Assembly (NCBI GenBank): GCA_029225065.1
Contig: JAQXVT010000041.1
Coordinates: 21,682 to 85,681, forward strand
DNA from: Lachnospiraceae bacterium
GTDB taxonomy: Bacteria; Bacillota; Clostridia; Lachnospirales; Lachnospiraceae
DNA: 64,000 nucleotides
Reading direction: 5' to 3'
Part shown: positions 34,843-43,189 of the stretch, piece after piece
Layout: each line of letters opens with the position of its first letter
Numbering within the stretch: the stretch's first letter is position 1
Notes under the pieces: model-generated
The model's input: only the letters and a program-made list of their open reading frames with translations
What the model was told of the DNA's origin: nothing
Databases searched by the model: none
Made by a program: the position numbers and the translations under genes

Positions 34843-35501
34843 CAGTCGGCGGCCAGATACGTCACCTTAGTAACACCGTCAAGCTGGCGCAGAAACTCAA
34901 TTGATTCCTCCGGGACATTCTGGTCGGTCTCGACGACCATGACAGCATAGCCGCCGCGGTAGTTGCGGTAGAGCTGCATCGTGGCGATGTTAATCCCACC
35001 GCGGGAGAGGACGGAGGTCACCTCTGCGACGTAGCCGGGTTTGTCCAGGTTGTGGACGATCAGGGTTGGTGCGTCGCCGGAAAAATTCACGCGGATCCCG
35101 TCGAGACGGTTCACCAGAATCCGTCCGCCGCCAAGGGAAGCGGCCTGTATCTCCAGTGTGCGGCCGTTGGCGGAGGAAACACGCAGAACAGCGGTGTTCG
35201 GGTGCGCGTCCTTTAAATTGATCTTGTGAAAGGTGAAAGTAAGTCCGGCCTCTGCGGCAGATGAGAAGCTGTCAGGAATGCGGGTATCATCCGGCTGCAT
35301 CCCAAGCAGGCCTGCGATCAGTGCGCGGTCTGTGCCATGACCTGCGCCGGTGGCTGCAAATGATCCGGAGAGGGAAATATCGGCCTGTACGGGCGGAGCG
35401 CCGAGCAGCCGTCTGCTGATCAGTCCGATGCGCACGGCTCCGGCTGTATGAGAACTGGAAGGGCCAACCATGACCGGCCCTAAAATATCGTAAATGTTCA
35501 T
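34842..35501 (-). CDS. sdaAB: L-serine dehydratase, iron-sulfur type, beta subunit
   Basis: 219-residue beta subunit. It starts MNIYDILGPVMVGPSSSHTA, the conserved family N terminus, and ends in an ACT domain (LIVHNLDKPGYVAEVTSVLS, then GGYAVMVVETDQ) that could sense serine. I chose the ATG at 35499-35501, preceded by AAAGGA; ten upstream codons lack a site. A promoter at 35530-35558 leads the operon sdaAB-sdaAA. The fourth cluster-associated and dimer contacts of the family cannot be judged by eye. Confidence 0.94.
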   Translation of the reverse strand: MNIYDILGPVMVGPSSSHTAGAVRIGLISRRLLGAPPVQADISLSGSFAATGAGHGTDRALIAGLLGMQPDDTRIPDSFSSAAEAGLTFTFHKINLKDAHPNTAVLRVSSANGRTLEIQAASLGGGRILVNRLDGIRVNFSGDAPTLIVHNLDKPGYVAEVTSVLSRGGINIATMQLYRNYRGGYAVMVVETDQNVPEESIEFLRQLDGVTKVTYLAAD

Positions 35502-35802
35502 ATCAGAAATCCTTTCGTGTAGTCTCTCCATTGTAAATCGAAATTAGTATTTTTACAAGGCGGGATAAGCGGATAAAGTGCCTGGAAATAAGTGGAGGAG
35601 ATAAAGTAGTTTTATTTATGCATCATGGTGGATAAAGGAACTGGTGAAAATAGAAAAATTTATGTTAAAGTGTTTAGGACATGGTATGTACAAAAATCAG
35701 AAAGATTTGTGTATATGGTAAAGTAAAAAATGCATAAAAAGACGCTGATAGTAGGCGGCAGTTGGAAACAGATAAGAGCTGGAGAAAGGCGGGAACCTGA
35801 GC
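35502..35802. other. Divergent promoter region
   Basis: The 301 bases between sdaAB and the GNAT gene hold the sda promoter (35530-35558) on the left. The right half is AT-rich with possible -10 hexamers for the GNAT gene. No gene is seen. Confidence 0.45.
35530..35558 (-). promoter_or_regulatory. Predicted sdaAB-sdaAA promoter
   Basis: Minus strand: -35 TTGTAA (35553-35558), 17-base spacer, -10 TACAAT (35530-35535), 29 bases before the ATG. Confidence 0.6.
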
Positions 35803-36852
35803 ATGCTCAGAACAGTGTGGTATAAAATAGAAGAAAATAGGACGGCGCGCTCAGAGCAGATCTTTCGGGCGCTGGCAGAAAAGGGGATTCCCTGCCGGAA
35901 ACTTGAGCAGGAAGCGCGAATGGAGGGTGAACGGAGAGAGATCCGGAAAAGCAGAAATAAACAAAGATGTCTTGGCACAGGAAGAAAAGAGATAAAGAAT
36001 ACAGAGAAGATAAAATCAATAAACGCAGGGTGTTGGAAGGAAACAGAGGATTTTTGCCATATTCTCCTGCTCACGGATGACCGTACACTGGTAAGGCAGG
36101 CATCGCAGGAGAAGATCGCCTGTGTGGGAGTCGCAGGCATGGATGATTCCTTTTTTGAGGGAGTTGATCTCGTTGTGGAAGATCCGGAAGAACTGGAGCT
36201 GCGCGAGCTGGAGGAGTATCTGTGCCATTGTCACGGTATTCCGGTGACGATTGCGCAGACGAAGCGACTTACTTTGCGGGAAATGACAGAAGATGACTGG
36301 CGGGTGCTCGATCGGATCAGCCGGCAGAGCGGAATGGAAAGAGCGCGAAGAGATGCTGAGGAGACCGGGGCATTTGGAAAAGAACGGCTTGCCGCCTATA
36401 TCAGCAGTCAGTATCGACTGTATGGATATGGATTATGGTCTGTGGTGCTTACAGAGGATGACGGCAGCGCGAAAGAGAAATCTCAAAAGGAAGGTATGAA
36501 AAGCAACGGTGAGCAGGGCGCGACGGTGATCGGCTGCTGCGGCTTTTCTGAGATGAGTGAAAATTTGGAACATTCTGAGTCTTCTTGTTACTCTCTTGAG
36601 CTGCAGTACATGCTGGATGAATCATATCGACACCAGGGCTACGGAACGGAAATGTGCCGCGCGGCCATCGCATATGCATACGAATATCTGGAAGCGAAGG
36701 AAATCTGGGTGAGAGTTCGAAGTGATTACCAGGAGGCGCTTTCTTTTGCACGGTCGATAGGATTTCAGTTCGTTGAGACACAAACGCAAAAGAAAAATGA
36801 AAAGACGAACTGGCACGTCATCTGGCTGCGGCACGAAAATGCCCTTTTTTAG
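35803..36852 (+). CDS. GNAT family N-acetyltransferase with N-terminal extension
   Basis: 349 residues. The C-terminal part (about 155-345) is a GNAT domain of the ribosomal-protein acetylase type: RLTLREMTEDDWRVLDRI, then LQYMLDESYRHQGYGTEMCRA, where RHQGYGT is the acetyl-CoA-binding Q/R-x-x-G-x-G/A motif, and a final SFARSIGFQFVETQ. The first 150 residues include a HAD-like stretch (HILLLTDDRTLVRQASQEKI, VDLVVEDPEELE) and a basic insertion. The fusion may be a two-domain protein typical of this lineage; the acceptor is unknown. The upstream site (AAAGG) is about 12 bases from the ATG. Confidence 0.8.
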   Translation: MLRTVWYKIEENRTARSEQIFRALAEKGIPCRKLEQEARMEGERREIRKSRNKQRCLGTGRKEIKNTEKIKSINAGCWKETEDFCHILLLTDDRTLVRQASQEKIACVGVAGMDDSFFEGVDLVVEDPEELELRELEEYLCHCHGIPVTIAQTKRLTLREMTEDDWRVLDRISRQSGMERARRDAEETGAFGKERLAAYISSQYRLYGYGLWSVVLTEDDGSAKEKSQKEGMKSNGEQGATVIGCCGFSEMSENLEHSESSCYSLELQYMLDESYRHQGYGTEMCRAAIAYAYEYLEAKEIWVRVRSDYQEALSFARSIGFQFVETQTQKKNEKTNWHVIWLRHENALF

Positions 36853-36972
36853 CACATTTTTGGCGAAATGCAGGAAGTCTGCGGTTGACAGACAAAGCGT
36901 TTCGAACTATGATAGGCAGTGGCTGTGCACTTTCCGGCAGTCACAGAAATTAAATTCGGAGGCACGTTTTCT

Positions 36973-38466
36973 ATGCTATTCAACTCTCTGGAGTTTATGA
37001 TTTTTTTTCCGGTCGTGTGTCTCATCTATTATGTGATACCACACCGCGTGCGCTACATTTTTCTTCTGGCATGCAGTTACTTTTTTTACATGTGCTGGAA
37101 TCCGACGTATGCGCTGCTGATACTGACTTCAACGGCGATCACGTATGTATCCGGTCTGCTGATTTCATCTGCGGAGAAGATCGCGGATGAGGGAGTGCGG
37201 GAACGACGAAAGAAATGGTACGTTGCGCTGTCGTTTGTCAGCAATCTGTCGATTCTGTTTTTCTTTAAATATTTTAATTTTGCGGCGGATACGGTGGTAA
37301 GGCTTCTGCAGGTGGTACATATTCAGGTGCAGCAGCCGTCGTTCGACGTGATTCTGCCGGTCGGTATCTCCTTTTATACGTTTCAGGCGCTCAGCTATAC
37401 GGTGGATGTGTACCGGCATGATATTTATGCGGAAAAAAATTTCCTGAAATATGCACTGTTCGTATCGTTCTTCCCGCAGCTGGTGGCGGGACCGATTGAG
37501 CGTTCGAAAAACCTGCTGATTCAGATTAGTGAGAAGCACCGGTTTGAGTTTGAGCGGGTGCGCGAGGGACTGCTTCTGATGCTGTACGGCTATTTTCAGA
37601 AGGTGGTGCTGGCGGAGTATCTGGCGACGGCGGTAGATACGGTATACAATACGTACACGGAACGGACGGGCTTTCAGCTGCTGGCAGCGACAATTCTGTT
37701 TGCATTCCAGATTTACTGCGACTTCGGCAGCTATTCCAATATCGCAATCGGAGCAGCGAAGGTCATGGGCTTTCGGCTTATGGAAAATTTCAATACGCCG
37801 TATCTGTCGCGAAGCGTGGCGGAGTTCTGGAGAAGATGGCACATTTCCCTGTCGGGCTGGTTCCGCGATTATTTATATATTCCGCTTGGCGGAAGCCGAA
37901 AAGGAAAGGTACGTAAGTGGCGCAACATCATGATCGTCTTTTTCGTGAGCGGTCTGTGGCATGGCGCGAGCTGGCATTACGTGCTGTGGGGCACGTTAAA
38001 CGGTGTGTATCAGGTGATCGGAGAGTGGCTGCGTCCGGTGCGGGAGCGTGTGCATCAGTTTTTCCATGTGGATGTGACTGCGGCAAGCCATCGCCTTTTG
38101 CAGATGCTGACCACTTTTGTACTGGTTGATTTCAGCTGGATTTTTTTCCGGGCAACACTGCGCCAGGGAATCGATATTGTAAAAAAGATTTTTGGACTGA
38201 CTGGCGGCAGCTGGTTTACCTGGGGTGACAATCTCTCTGCGATGGGACTGACCGTGCAGACACGCAATGTGATCGTGATATCAATGGGAGTTCTGGCAGT
38301 AGCGGATATCTGCAGGTATCTGAATTTCAGTGTCATCAAATGGATTACAAAGCAGGGCGTGTGGCTGCGTTGGCTGATCTATTATGCGGCGATCTTTGGA
38401 ATCCTGATTTTCGGCGTGTACGGCCCGGGATACGATGCGAGTCAGTTTATTTATTTTCAGTTTTAG
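36973..38466 (+). CDS. MBOAT family O-acyltransferase (AlgI/DltB-like)
   Basis: 497-residue membrane-bound O-acyltransferase with about 10-12 hydrophobic segments. The core signature RRWHISLSGWFRDYLYIPLGG and the catalytic-His segment SGLWHGASWHYVLWG are both intact. AlgI- and DltB-type proteins carry acyl groups across the membrane onto alginate, teichoic acid or other secreted polysaccharides. The ATG at 36973 has a GGAGG site; the longer frame does not. The SGNH-like partner gene begins 32 bases downstream, the usual pairing for this system. Confidence 0.92.
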   Translation: MLFNSLEFMIFFPVVCLIYYVIPHRVRYIFLLACSYFFYMCWNPTYALLILTSTAITYVSGLLISSAEKIADEGVRERRKKWYVALSFVSNLSILFFFKYFNFAADTVVRLLQVVHIQVQQPSFDVILPVGISFYTFQALSYTVDVYRHDIYAEKNFLKYALFVSFFPQLVAGPIERSKNLLIQISEKHRFEFERVREGLLLMLYGYFQKVVLAEYLATAVDTVYNTYTERTGFQLLAATILFAFQIYCDFGSYSNIAIGAAKVMGFRLMENFNTPYLSRSVAEFWRRWHISLSGWFRDYLYIPLGGSRKGKVRKWRNIMIVFFVSGLWHGASWHYVLWGTLNGVYQVIGEWLRPVRERVHQFFHVDVTAASHRLLQMLTTFVLVDFSWIFFRATLRQGIDIVKKIFGLTGGSWFTWGDNLSAMGLTVQTRNVIVISMGVLAVADICRYLNFSVIKWITKQGVWLRWLIYYAAIFGILIFGVYGPGYDASQFIYFQF

Positions 38467-38498
38467 CGAATATCCGTTTGTAAGTGAAGGAAGATTTT

Positions 38499-39536
38499 AT
38501 GAGAAAAAAAAGTATCAGGGCAGCAGGCTGTGTTCTTTTTATTCTGTGTGGACTGCTGATTTTCTGCTCACTTAGCAATGTGCTGCGCAGAAAAACAGCG
38601 GGGGAAACAGATCAGGTGCATTCGTTTTACAGCATCGAGAAAAATTCGCTGGATGTGCTGTTTCTTGGCAGCAGCCACCTTTATTATGGCGTACAGCCAA
38701 ATGTGCTCTGGAAGGAGCAGGGAATCACTTCTTATGTGATGGGAACTCCGGAGCAGACGGTGGCGACCTCGTATTATCTGCTGAAAGAGGCATTCCGCTA
38801 TCAGAAGCCGAAAGTGGTTGTGCTGGAAAGCTATTATCTCTGGAATAAAAGGAAGTATAAGTCTGAGGAGCGGCTGCGTCAGGCGTTTGACGGCATGCGT
38901 CTTGACAGTGTGAAGGCAGAGATGCTGGAGGCGATGCTGCCGGAGGCTGACTGGAAGGAAAAGTTTACGTATCTTGTGCCGTTTATGAAATATCACTCCA
39001 GATGGACGGAGCTGGAAAATGAAGATTTTCATTCCAATGCGTTCCAGAAGGGCGCGCGGATCGATTATACAGTAAAGGAGCTGGAAGATCCTGGCATTCC
39101 GGAGGCATCATCGGTGCCGGACAACAGCCTGTACTATGTAAAAAAGATCGAGGAGCTGTGCAGAGAAAACGGGGCAGAATTTCTGATGTTTGCGGCACCG
39201 TTCGGGATCGAGACTGACCGGGAGCGCTATGACCGCAGGCAGGGACTGAATCTGGCACTGGAGAAGGAGCTGGAGAAAGACGGTGTGCCGTTTTTGTTTT
39301 ACCAGAGGGATTATCCGGAGGTAATTGATTTTGCGACCGATTTCAGGGATAAAACGCATCTGAATACGTACGGTGCGGAAAAGCTGACAAAGCATCTCGG
39401 AGCATATCTGGCCGGGCAGTATAATCTGACGGATCACAGGGAGGAAGCAGCGTATGCGTCCTGGAATGACGACCTTGTAAAGTATGAGGAAGTGACTGCG
39501 GCGCTGAAAGAGAATCCGGCAGATACGGCAGACTAA
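38499..39536 (+). CDS. SGNH-like membrane-anchored acyltransferase partner
   Basis: 345 residues, with one N-terminal hydrophobic helix (about 8-28) and an extracytoplasmic domain. SLDVLFLGSSHLYYGVQPN supplies the block I Ser and DKTHLNTYGAEKL the Asp/His pair of block V, as in AlgJ/AlgX and DltD-like proteins. It probably completes the transfer of an acetyl or other acyl group, delivered by the MBOAT protein upstream, to a surface glycan. A GTG 15 bases upstream is an alternative start; I prefer the ATG with its GAAGGA site. The operon ends at the hairpin at 39655-39686. Confidence 0.86.
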   Translation: MRKKSIRAAGCVLFILCGLLIFCSLSNVLRRKTAGETDQVHSFYSIEKNSLDVLFLGSSHLYYGVQPNVLWKEQGITSYVMGTPEQTVATSYYLLKEAFRYQKPKVVVLESYYLWNKRKYKSEERLRQAFDGMRLDSVKAEMLEAMLPEADWKEKFTYLVPFMKYHSRWTELENEDFHSNAFQKGARIDYTVKELEDPGIPEASSVPDNSLYYVKKIEELCRENGAEFLMFAAPFGIETDRERYDRRQGLNLALEKELEKDGVPFLFYQRDYPEVIDFATDFRDKTHLNTYGAEKLTKHLGAYLAGQYNLTDHREEAAYASWNDDLVKYEEVTAALKENPADTAD

Positions 39537-39654
39537 AAGAGAAAGCTGTGAGAAATGGCAGGAAAAGCAGGAGACAGAGGCGGAACAGAAGATAAAGCGT
39601 GGACAATCTGCACAAAAATAGCCTGATTATTTTAACACAAACGACGAAATGACG

Positions 39655-39686
39655 AAAAGACATGCAAATTCTCTTGCATGTCTTTT
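39655..39686 (+). terminator. Terminator of the MBOAT/SGNH operon
   Basis: Perfect 13-bp stem AAAAGACATGCAA/TTGCATGTCTTTT with a six-base loop. The right arm also contains the TTGCAT used as -35 of the next promoter, so the two elements overlap. Confidence 0.8.
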
Positions 39687-39702
39687 CTGTTTGTGCTAGT
39701 AT
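39674..39702 (+). promoter_or_regulatory. Predicted promoter of the second CUT1 operon
   Basis: -35 TTGCAT (39674-39679), 17-base spacer, -10 TAGTAT (39697-39702). It overlaps the right arm of the upstream terminator and is followed at once by operator-like sequences. Confidence 0.65.
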
Positions 39703-39716
39703 GAGGCTACGAATTG

Positions 39717-39747
39717 GAAACGTTACCGAGAGCGTTACCGATAACGC
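39717..39747. promoter_or_regulatory. Operator cluster for the second LacI regulator
   Basis: The sequence has a direct repeat CGTTACCGA (39721-39729 and 39733-39741). The second copy lies in the palindrome GCGTTA-CCGA-TAACGC (39732-39747). The left part, TTGGAAACGTTACC, also fits a CcpA cre site except for the last base. A closely related sequence lies at 50627-50642. Position downstream of the -10 box fits repression. Confidence 0.65.
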
Positions 39748-39872
39748 TTCCGGAAATGAAAAAGTGGAAACCAGAAACTTGCAGCTGCCTGAAGCCGGAT
39801 GAAGCTCATGAGATATGAGGCACTTAAAATGGCGATGCGGACAGTTACAAAAAATGAAAAGGAGAGGCGAAA

Positions 39873-41189
39873 ATGAAAAACATGAAGAAGTATTTTGCGG
39901 CAGCGATGTCAGCAGCGATGGTAGCAGGACTTGCAGTTGTCCCGACACAGGCAGAGGAAGCAAAGGGTTCCGTTTATTATCTGAACTTTAAGCCGGAGCA
40001 GGCTGAGCAGTGGGAAGCACTGGCAAAGACCTACACCGACCAGACCGGAGTAGAGGTAAATGTCCTCACAGCAGCATCCGGTACGTATGAGTCCACTCTG
40101 AAATCTGAGATGGCAAAGGACGAAGCACCGACGCTGTTCCAGGTAAACGGACCGGTCGGACTGGCAACATGGAAAGACTACTGCCTGGATCTGAAAGACA
40201 GTGAAATATACAGCCACTTAAAGAGCGATGACTTTGCACTGAAAGAGGATGACTCTGTATACGGTATCGCATACGTAATTGAGACCTACGGTATTATTTA
40301 CAACAAGGCACTTCTTTCTGACTACTGTGCACTGGACGGAGCAGTGATTTCAGATGCTTCTGAAATTACAAGCTTTGATACCTTAAAGGCAGTGGCAGAT
40401 GATATTCAGGCACGCAAGGATGAGCTTGGCGTTGAGGGTGCATTTACTTCAGCCGGTATGGATTCCTCCTCTGACTGGAGATTCAAAACTCATCTGGCAA
40501 ACCTTCCGATCTACTATGAGTACCAGGCAGACGGCATCGGATCTACCGACGCAATCAAGGGTACCTACCTTGACAACTACAAGGCAATCTGGGATCTGTA
40601 CATCACAGACGCTACCTGCGAGCCGACGATGCTGGCAAGCATGACCGGTGAGGATGCAGCTTCTGAGTTCGCACTTGGCGAGGCAGTCTTCTATCAGAAC
40701 GGTACCTGGGCTTACGGCGATATCACAGGAAACGAAGTAGCAGACGAGGATCTTGGTATGCTGCCGATCTACATCGGAGTAGACGGAGAAGAGAATCAGG
40801 GACTTTGCACCGGTTCTGAGAACTACTGGTGTGTAAACTCCAAGGCATCTGAGGAAGATATTCAGGCAACACTTGACTTCCTGAACTGGGTAGTAACAAG
40901 CGATGAAGGAAGAAATTCTCTTGCAAAAGAAATGGGATTCACCACTCCGTTTGATACCTTTACAGAAGAGTACGTAGCAGACAACCCACTTCTCGATGCA
41001 GCAAACGAGTACATTGACGCAGGCAAGACTTCCGTTACATGGTGCTTCACCACAATGCCGTCTGAGAACTGGAAGAACGGCGTAGGAAGCGCACTGCTTG
41101 AGTATGCACAGGGCACCGGCGAATGGGACGGCGTTGTTACCGCATTCGTAGATGGATGGGCAACTGAGTACGCAGCAACCGCAGAGTAA
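39873..41189 (+). CDS. Sugar ABC transporter substrate-binding protein (CUT1)
   Basis: 438-residue extracellular solute-binding protein of family 1. The signal peptide covers about 1-27 and ends in PTQA-EE without a lipobox Cys. Segments GTYESTLKSEMAKDEAPTLF and SVYGIAYVIETYGIIYNKAL near 65-145 are typical of oligosaccharide-binding members. Codon use is strongly biased as in a highly expressed gene. A GGAGAGG site precedes the ATG. Placement with malQ and alpha-glucosidases suggests maltodextrin or isomalto-oligosaccharide as ligand (inference). Confidence 0.93.
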   Translation: MKNMKKYFAAAMSAAMVAGLAVVPTQAEEAKGSVYYLNFKPEQAEQWEALAKTYTDQTGVEVNVLTAASGTYESTLKSEMAKDEAPTLFQVNGPVGLATWKDYCLDLKDSEIYSHLKSDDFALKEDDSVYGIAYVIETYGIIYNKALLSDYCALDGAVISDASEITSFDTLKAVADDIQARKDELGVEGAFTSAGMDSSSDWRFKTHLANLPIYYEYQADGIGSTDAIKGTYLDNYKAIWDLYITDATCEPTMLASMTGEDAASEFALGEAVFYQNGTWAYGDITGNEVADEDLGMLPIYIGVDGEENQGLCTGSENYWCVNSKASEEDIQATLDFLNWVVTSDEGRNSLAKEMGFTTPFDTFTEEYVADNPLLDAANEYIDAGKTSVTWCFTTMPSENWKNGVGSALLEYAQGTGEWDGVVTAFVDGWATEYAATAE

Positions 41190-41190
41190 T

Positions 41191-41237
41191 CGAACCAGAT
41201 AAACAGTGAAGCGGATCGGAATATCCGTTTTCAGACA
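41191..41237 (+). repeat. Palindromic intergenic repeat, divergent copy
   Basis: It follows two bases after the TAA stop of the binding-protein gene and reads CGAACCAGATAAACAG, then TGAAGCGGATCGGAATAT and CCGTTTTCAGA. The core hairpin arms are preserved. Confidence 0.6.
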
Positions 41238-41275
41238 AATCAGGGCGAGCAGATCGCCAGAGAAAGAAAAGTTAC

Positions 41276-41306
41276 AGGGGTGGGCAGTGCTTTGCCCGCC
41301 CCTTTT
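41276..41306 (+). other. GC-rich hairpin between binding-protein and permease genes
   Basis: AGGGGTGGGCA pairs with TGCCCGCCCCT through one G-T wobble and is followed by TTT. It is a likely partial terminator or stability hairpin that sets a higher level of binding protein than permeases. Confidence 0.6.
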
Positions 41307-41384
41307 GAACGCAGATCGAATCAGGCGTGCCTGTGTGAGCCGAGCCGCAAAGCTCCGCCTGAGATGAGAGGAAGGATGAGAAAG

Positions 41385-42236
41385 ATGAATAACCGTACCA
41401 TGAAGCGATATGCTCCGATTTTCCTGCTTCCGACGATGGTTGCATTTCTGATAGGATTTATCGCACCGTTTATCCTCGGTGTGTACCTGTCATTTTGTGA
41501 GTTTACGACAGTAACCGATGCAAAATTTGTCGGATTTAAGAATTATCTCCGGTTCTGGAATGACCCGAGCGATGTGTTCCTGCATTCCCTGTGGTTCACC
41601 GCACTGTTTACGGTTGTGACCGTTGTGCTGATCAATGTGATCGGTTTCGCGGTAGCGCTGGCGCTGACGAAAAAGATTAAGGGAACGAACCTGTTCCGTA
41701 CTGTATTTTTCATGCCGAACCTGATCGGCGGTCTGGTGCTTGGATACGTATGGCAGCTGCTGCTCAACGGTATTCTTGCACAGTTCCAGAGAAACCTGAA
41801 ATATTCTGAGGTGTATGGATTCATCGGACTTGTGATTCTGATGTGCTGGCAGCAGATCGGATACATGATGATCATTTACATTTCCGGTATTCAGAATATT
41901 CCGGGTGAGCTGATTGAGGCGGCAAAAATTGACGGCGCAACGCCGAAGCAGATTCTCAAAAACGTGACAATTCCGATGGTTATGCCGTCGATCACGATCT
42001 GTACCTTCCTGACACTGACCAACTCATTTAAGCTGTTTGACCAGAACCTGGCGCTGACCGACGGTGCTCCGTCAAAGATGTCGGAAATGCTGGCACTGAA
42101 CATTTACAATACGTTCTACGGACGAAGCGGCTGGGAAGGTGTCGGCCAGGCGAAGGCAGTTATCTTTTTCCTGATGGTGGCAGCGATTGCGCTGATTCAG
42201 AACTATCTGACGAGATCGAAGGAGGTGCAGCAGTAA
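41385..42236 (+). CDS. Sugar ABC transporter permease (MalF-like)
   Basis: 283-residue CUT1 permease with six predicted helices and the EAA loop ELIEAAKIDGATPKQILKNV (about 170-190). The ATG at 41385 is spaced well from GAGAGGAAGG; ATG 41376 is an alternative and the longer GTG frame is not credible. The next permease gene starts one base after its stop. No ATPase gene is nearby. Confidence 0.93.
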   Translation: MNNRTMKRYAPIFLLPTMVAFLIGFIAPFILGVYLSFCEFTTVTDAKFVGFKNYLRFWNDPSDVFLHSLWFTALFTVVTVVLINVIGFAVALALTKKIKGTNLFRTVFFMPNLIGGLVLGYVWQLLLNGILAQFQRNLKYSEVYGFIGLVILMCWQQIGYMMIIYISGIQNIPGELIEAAKIDGATPKQILKNVTIPMVMPSITICTFLTLTNSFKLFDQNLALTDGAPSKMSEMLALNIYNTFYGRSGWEGVGQAKAVIFFLMVAAIALIQNYLTRSKEVQQ

Positions 42237-42237
42237 G

Positions 42238-43077
42238 ATGGAAGCAAGAAAAGCAAAGCATGGATGGATCTGGACGACATTGTTTTCAATCATTTCTGTT
42301 GCATGGGTGTTCCCGATTGTGCTCGTCGTCATCAATTCTTTCAAGAAAAAAGTATACATCAGCAAAAAGCCGTTTGCGATTCCGACCGGAAAAATGTTTG
42401 TCGGACTTGAGAACTATGTAAACGGAATCAAGAAAACAGGGTTGATTTCCGCGTTTGGATGGTCCGTTTTCATCACGGTATTTTCCGTTGCGGCGATCAT
42501 TCTGTTCTGCTCAATGACGGCATGGTACATTACGAGAGTAAAGAGCAAGGTGACTTCGACGATCTATTATCTGTGCCTGTTTTCAATGATTGTGCCGTTC
42601 CAGATGGTAATGTATACACTTTCCAAGATCGCAAATATGCTGAAGCTGGGAAATCCGGTCGGTATCATCGTCGTTTATCTCGGATTCGGCGCGGGACTTT
42701 CGGTATTTATGTTTACCGGCTTCTGCAAGTCGATTCCGATCGAGATCGAGGAGGCGGCTATGATTGACGGCTGCAATCCGCTGCAGACCTTTTTCCGTGT
42801 GGTTATGCCGATCATGAAACCGACCTGTATCACAGTGACGATCCTGCAGGCAATGTGGATCTGGAACGACTATCTTCTGCCGTCACTGGTATTGGATCAG
42901 AAGAAATATAAGACAATCCCGATCGCCGTGCAGTATTTAAAGGGCGGCTACGGTTCCGTCGATATGGGCGCGATGATGGGCGTGCTCGTGATTGCGATTG
43001 TTCCGATTATTATTTTCTACATCGCGTGCCAGAGATATATCATCGAGGGCGTTGTGGCCGGTGCGGTGAAGGGCTGA
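42238..43077 (+). CDS. Sugar ABC transporter permease (MalG-like)
   Basis: 279-residue partner permease. The EAA loop is EIEEAAMIDGCNPLQTFFRV and the C terminus RYIIEGVVAGAVKG. A GGAGGTG site lies inside the end of the previous gene. It is the last transport gene before the LacI regulator. The closest relative in the window is the permease at 27203-28063, so the two transporters are probably paralogues. Confidence 0.94.
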   Translation: MEARKAKHGWIWTTLFSIISVAWVFPIVLVVINSFKKKVYISKKPFAIPTGKMFVGLENYVNGIKKTGLISAFGWSVFITVFSVAAIILFCSMTAWYITRVKSKVTSTIYYLCLFSMIVPFQMVMYTLSKIANMLKLGNPVGIIVVYLGFGAGLSVFMFTGFCKSIPIEIEEAAMIDGCNPLQTFFRVVMPIMKPTCITVTILQAMWIWNDYLLPSLVLDQKKYKTIPIAVQYLKGGYGSVDMGAMMGVLVIAIVPIIIFYIACQRYIIEGVVAGAVKG

Positions 43078-43189
43078 GGGAAAAACTTGCAAGAATGTGG
43101 ATGGAATGATATGATAGAGCAGGTTTTTTGTCGAATATAAAGACAGAAAAGGATACAGAAGAAAAAGGAAAGAGGGGGAAGGTGCAGAA

